Below are positions 7,941-10,549 of a stretch of 10,549 nt of DNA, in pieces; the first letter of the stretch is position 1; each line of letters starts with the position of its first letter. Both the position numbers and the translations under genes were made by a program. Below the pieces are notes generated by a model that saw only the letters and a list, made by a program, of their open reading frames with translations, did no database searches and was not told where the DNA came from. This stretch comes from Rhodocyclaceae bacterium. GTDB lineage: Bacteria > Pseudomonadota > Gammaproteobacteria > Burkholderiales > Rhodocyclaceae. Where the stretch lies: the NCBI GenBank assembly GCA_025361105.1, contig JANYAW010000041.1:1-10549 (forward strand), read 5' to 3'.

Positions 7941-8805
7941 ATGCTCGATAAAACCCCATCAGAAATCCAGGCTCGCGCCGTTGAGCGTGTGGTCACCGGG
8001 CATGAAGTGATTGAAGGCGCGGGAGTGCGTATCACCCGCGTGCTGACGCAAGATTTGCAGCGACGGCTTGATCCATTTTTGATGCTCGAGGTATTTCGCA
8101 GCGACACGCCTGACGACTATCTTGCGGGCTTTCCTTCGCATCCGCACCGGGGCTTTGAAACGGTGACTTTCATGGTCGATGGCCGCATGCGTCACAAGGA
8201 CAGCGCCGGGCACCAAGGTTTGGTCGAAAACGGTGGCGTGCAATGGATGACAGCGGGGCCGTGGAGTGATTCATTCCGAAATGCCGGAGCAAAAAAACGG
8301 CATGATGGAAGGTTTTCAACTGTGGCTGAATCTTCCGGCAAAAGAAAAAATGTGCACACCCTGGTATCGCGATTTCAACGCCGGTGATTTGCCAAAATTC
8401 ACCACTGAGCAGGGTGTCAAAGTCACGGTCATCGCGGGGAAACTTGAAGGTGTTGAGGGCGCTGTACAACGCGCTACCACCGAGCCATTATTTCTTGATT
8501 TGGAAATGCCAGCCGGCACGACTTTCACTGCGCCAGTGCCAGCTGAATTCAATGCTTTCGTGGTGGCCTATCAAGGCTCAGTTGGTGCTGGTAACACGCC
8601 GTTGCGCCAACGCCAAATGGCGATTTTCGCCAACGAGGGTAGTACCATTGTGTTGCACGCAAGCGCGCCATCGCGGGCGATTTTGTTGGCCGGTCGGCCA
8701 TTGGACGAACCTATCGCACAACACGGACCATTCGTGATGAACACCAACGCGCAATTGCACCAAGCTGTCGCCGACTTTCAGGCGGGGCGGCTTGCGGCAC
8801 ATTGA
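7941..8805 (+). pseudogene. Pirin family protein gene, interrupted by a one-base frameshift
   Basis: Pirins are bicupin iron proteins. Some bacterial ones have quercetinase activity or act on metabolic enzymes. The 5' part reads FPSHPHRGFETVTFMVDGR and VENGGVQWMTAG in the first frame. The 3' part continues in the +1 frame as RGVIHSEMPEQKNGMMEGFQ, then the second cupin and a C-terminus ending at 8805. The switch lies in the G4 run at 8255-8258: removing one G restores Ala-Gly-Arg-Gly-Val-Ile-His-Ser-Glu and a continuous 287-residue protein of normal pirin length. Metal ligands by family analogy would be His67, His69, His111 and Glu113. The last two are lost from the truncated product, which would be 148 residues with an unrelated 42-residue tail ending at 8387. 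Both halves are well conserved, so this is a sequencing error or a very recent mutation. It follows the QOR gene by 86 bases and may share its transcript. Confidence 0.85.
8255..8258 (+). other. Probable frameshift site in pirin: G4 run, one G extra
   Basis: Pirins have the conserved run Gln-Trp-Met-Thr-Ala-Gly-Arg-Gly-(Val/Ile/Leu)-(Ile/Leu)-His-(Ala/Ser)-Glu. The first frame is right up to Ala-Gly, encoded across this G run, and the +1 frame is right from Arg-Gly onward. A run of three Gs would join them exactly. No stop codon, internal ribosome site or known recoding signal is visible, so programmed frameshifting is unlikely. Confidence 0.85.
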
Positions 8806-8826
8806 CCAAATGAACTTATCGCGACC

Positions 8827-9899
8827 ATGAAAAACAATTCATCGCACTGCTGATTGCCGTTTTTTCCACCATTTTGTCCACTGCATCATTTGCACAATCC
8901 AATACGATTATTTATGGCAACCTCGACATCGGCTACGAACATGCCTCAGGCAATGGGGTAAAAGCCAGCGGCATAAATTCCGGCGTTCGCGACCAAAGCC
9001 GTATCGGTTTTCGTGGCGAAGAGGGTTTGGGTAGCGGCATGAAAGCCTTGTTTTTGCTGGAGTACGGGCTTGGTGCAGACGTGAATTCCGGAATTGGAAC
9101 GGTCGGTTCGCGCCAGTCGTATGTGGGCTTGAGCGGCGATTTCGGCACGCTGACTGCAGGCCGTTTGTATTCCCCGGGCAAAAATTTCACCGACAAATAC
9201 GACGCAATGGATACCTCCAATTTCAGTGGACTGCAAACTTTGCTGGCCGGGACTTCCGCCTCCATCGCGACCGGCACCACGTTCAATAATTCGCTGGCCT
9301 ATGTCTCGCCAAGCGTGAATGGATTTAGCATTACCGGTCTGTATTCTTTCGCTGGTTTGAGTGGCGACAATACGGCCTATGGTGTCTTGCCAAAGCGACA
9401 AGAACGCGCACTCGGCTTCAATCTGGATTACGCAATGGGGCCGCTGGCGCTGACCTATTCGCATCATCGACTCGATGATATTGCGCATATATCAAATGAT
9501 GATCAACGCGACAACGCACTCGGCGCTTCTTACCACATGGGCTATGTGGCACTGATGGGAACATATCAGACGCTCAAGCTGGAAAGCGCCGGAATCGTCG
9601 CGATCAAGGCGGTGGTCTATAGCCTTGGCTTCACTGTGCCGATGGGCGAAGCCGGTTTGGTGCGGATTCAATATGCGAACTTGAATGACAAGCTGCCCGG
9701 CGATGGCGACGCCAGTTCGTGGAGCATCGGCTATGACTACAGCCTGAGTAAACGCACAATGGCCTACCTTGGCTATAACCGTGTCTCAAACAAAAATGGT
9801 GTCGGCATCAGCACCAGTGTCGGCGGCGGAATATTCGGCGGCGCGCCGGGCAACAGCAATAACTCAGGCTATGGTTTTGGGGTGAAGCACGTTTTCTAA
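8827..9899 (+). CDS. Outer-membrane porin (Gram-negative porin family), signal peptide out of frame
   Basis: This is a trimeric beta-barrel porin for small-solute diffusion across the outer membrane. The mature part starts QSNTIIYGNLDIGYEHASGN, with the porin-typical 'YG-x-(L/V)-D-x-G' first strand. It has DQSRIGFRGEEGLGSGMKALF and RQSYVGLSGDFGTLTAGR (the strand/L3 entrance region), many alternating aromatic strands, and ends GYGFGVKHVF with the C-terminal Phe needed for barrel assembly. The mature frame is open from about 8814, but its only usual start is TTG at 8874, inside the signal peptide. An ATG at 8827 would give MKKQFIALLIAVFSTILSTASFA, a 23-residue signal peptide, if the A5 run at 8830-8834 had one more A. 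That predicts a 357-residue precursor and a mature protein of about 334 residues. No clear Shine-Dalgarno sequence precedes the ATG. The gene begins 21 bases after pirin and converges on prmB. Confidence 0.85.
8830..8834 (+). other. Probable frameshift site in porin signal peptide: A5 run, one A short
   Basis: As written, ATG at 8827 reads Met-Lys-Asn-Asn-Ser-Ser-His-Cys and then stops at TGA. One additional A would give Met-Lys-Lys-Gln-Phe-Ile-Ala-Leu-Leu and join a perfect signal peptide to the porin. A sequencing or assembly error is the simplest reading. A real mutation or a length-variable tract is possible, but a five- or six-base run is short for phase variation. Confidence 0.75.
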
Positions 9900-9910
9900 A
9901 TTATTTCGGT

Positions 9911-10549
9911 TTATTTTGGTAACTGGTCGCGCCGCAACAAAAATACTTTGCCTTGAGCGTGTTCCGTGTCGAGCCAAGTCAATTCAAGTTCGGGGAACGC
10001 CGCATCAACTAAATCGCGGTTGTGGCCGACTTCAATCGCAATTACACCTTGCGGCGTTAAGTGCTTGGCTGCGGTAGCGAGTATCCGCCGCACCACATCC
10101 AGTCCATCGCTGCCTGCTGCCAATGCCAGTGCGGGTTCGTGGCGATATTCGAGCGGCAATGCGTCCATCGCCTCAGTCGTCACATAGGGCGGATTGCTGA
10201 TGATTAAATCGTAGCGACGGCCTTTCGTAGCGGCGAACAAATCGGATTCGATGGCATGCACCCGATTGGTCAAATCGTAGTCGTCGATGTTGCGGCGGGC
10301 GACCGTCAGGGCATCGGGTGAAAGGTCAATCGCGTCAATTTCCGCATTGGGAAAAACGTGCGCCATGACGATGGCCAAACAACCCGAGCCGGTGCACAAA
10401 TCCAGCGCACGCAGCGGTGTATCGGGGTCTTCAACCCACGGCGCGAAGCCGTATTCGAGCAACTCGGCGAAATACGAACGCGGCACGATCACCCGTTCGT
10501 CGACATAAAAACGCAGCGACCCCAACCAGGCTTCTTGCGTCAAATAAGC
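9911..10549 (-). CDS. prmB: Ribosomal protein uL3 N5-glutamine methyltransferase, 5' end outside window
   Basis: This class I SAM-dependent methyltransferase modifies a glutamine side chain of ribosomal protein L3. The frame is open through the window edge (Ala-Tyr-Leu-Thr-Gln-Glu-Ala-Trp), so roughly the N-terminal third is missing; E. coli PrmB is about 310 residues and 213 are seen here. The visible part has FYVDERVIVPRS, typical of PrmB, SAM motif I LDLCTGSGCLA, acidic motif II AIDLSPDAL, and the catalytic NPPYV of glutamine/adenine N-methyltransferases (NPPY at 10184-10195). LEYRHEPALALAAGSDGLD follows. The FYVDERVIVPRS and LDLCTGSGC forms fit PrmB better than the release-factor enzyme PrmC, which usually has R-E-F-(Y/W)-(S/G)-L-x-(F/L)-x-V-x-x-x-T-L-I-P-R-P-(D/E). 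It converges on the porin gene, and I see no terminator in the 11-base gap. The ending at TAA (9913-9911) follows a DQLPK tail. Confidence 0.9.
   Translation of the reverse strand, partial: AYLTQEAWLGSLRFYVDERVIVPRSYFAELLEYGFAPWVEDPDTPLRALDLCTGSGCLAIVMAHVFPNAEIDAIDLSPDALTVARRNIDDYDLTNRVHAIESDLFAATKGRRYDLIISNPPYVTTEAMDALPLEYRHEPALALAAGSDGLDVVRRILATAAKHLTPQGVIAIEVGHNRDLVDAAFPELELTWLDTEHAQGKVFLLRRDQLPK

Noticed and set aside
8255..8266. Programmed +1 frameshifting in pirin
   Set aside because: There is no stop codon at the shift site, no prfB-like slippery sequence and no internal Shine-Dalgarno stimulator. Pirins are not known to use recoding.
8829..8835. Ribosomal -1 slippage or RNA polymerase slippage restoring the porin signal peptide
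   Set aside because: GAAAAAC is not a proper X-XXY-YYZ slippery heptamer, because the first tRNA would have to re-pair with GAA. Five As is short for transcriptional slippage.

Overview
The window looks like a chromosomal segment of a Gram-negative proteobacterium with mid-range to moderately high GC. A betaproteobacterium is the best guess. The reasons are an outer-membrane porin of the betaproteobacterial 'Gram-negative porin' type ending in Phe, a PrmB-type methyltransferase, and a periplasmic-adaptor efflux operon that needs an outer membrane. The taxon is inferred from protein style only. I see no IS element, tRNA, rRNA, CRISPR array or phage gene.

Region 1 (about 1-4728, + strand) is an export operon of the MacAB/LolCDE superfamily: a periplasmic membrane-fusion protein (5' end outside the window), a free-standing ABC ATPase, a small four-helix DUF4345-type membrane protein, and two consecutive, related but diverged FtsX/MacB-type permeases. 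In canonical MacB the ATPase is fused to one permease that homodimerises. Here the ATPase is separate and the two permeases probably form a heterodimer, as LolC/LolE do. The 111-base gap between the adaptor and ATPase genes holds a perfect 19-base palindrome and a second hairpin.

Region 2 (4867-8805, + strand) is a soluble redox cluster: a CurA/PTGR-type NADP-dependent reductase, a classical short-chain dehydrogenase with an intact catalytic tetrad, a QOR-type zinc-free medium-chain reductase, and a pirin. All are probably cytoplasmic. No regulator or substrate-defining enzyme lies in the window, so the substrate is unknown. The pirin gene carries a one-base insertion in a G run that separates its two pairs of metal ligands.

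Region 3 (8827-10549) holds a porin gene that starts 21 bases after pirin, then the 3' part of prmB on the opposite strand, converging on the porin with 11 bases between stop codons. The porin signal peptide is also broken, by an apparent one-base loss in an A run just after the ATG. Two homopolymer-length frameshifts within 600 bases suggest sequence error first and real gene decay or on/off switching second.

The genes are mostly ordinary families. The points most worth checking are the DUF4345 protein inside a heterodimeric export operon, the intergenic palindrome, and the two frameshifts.
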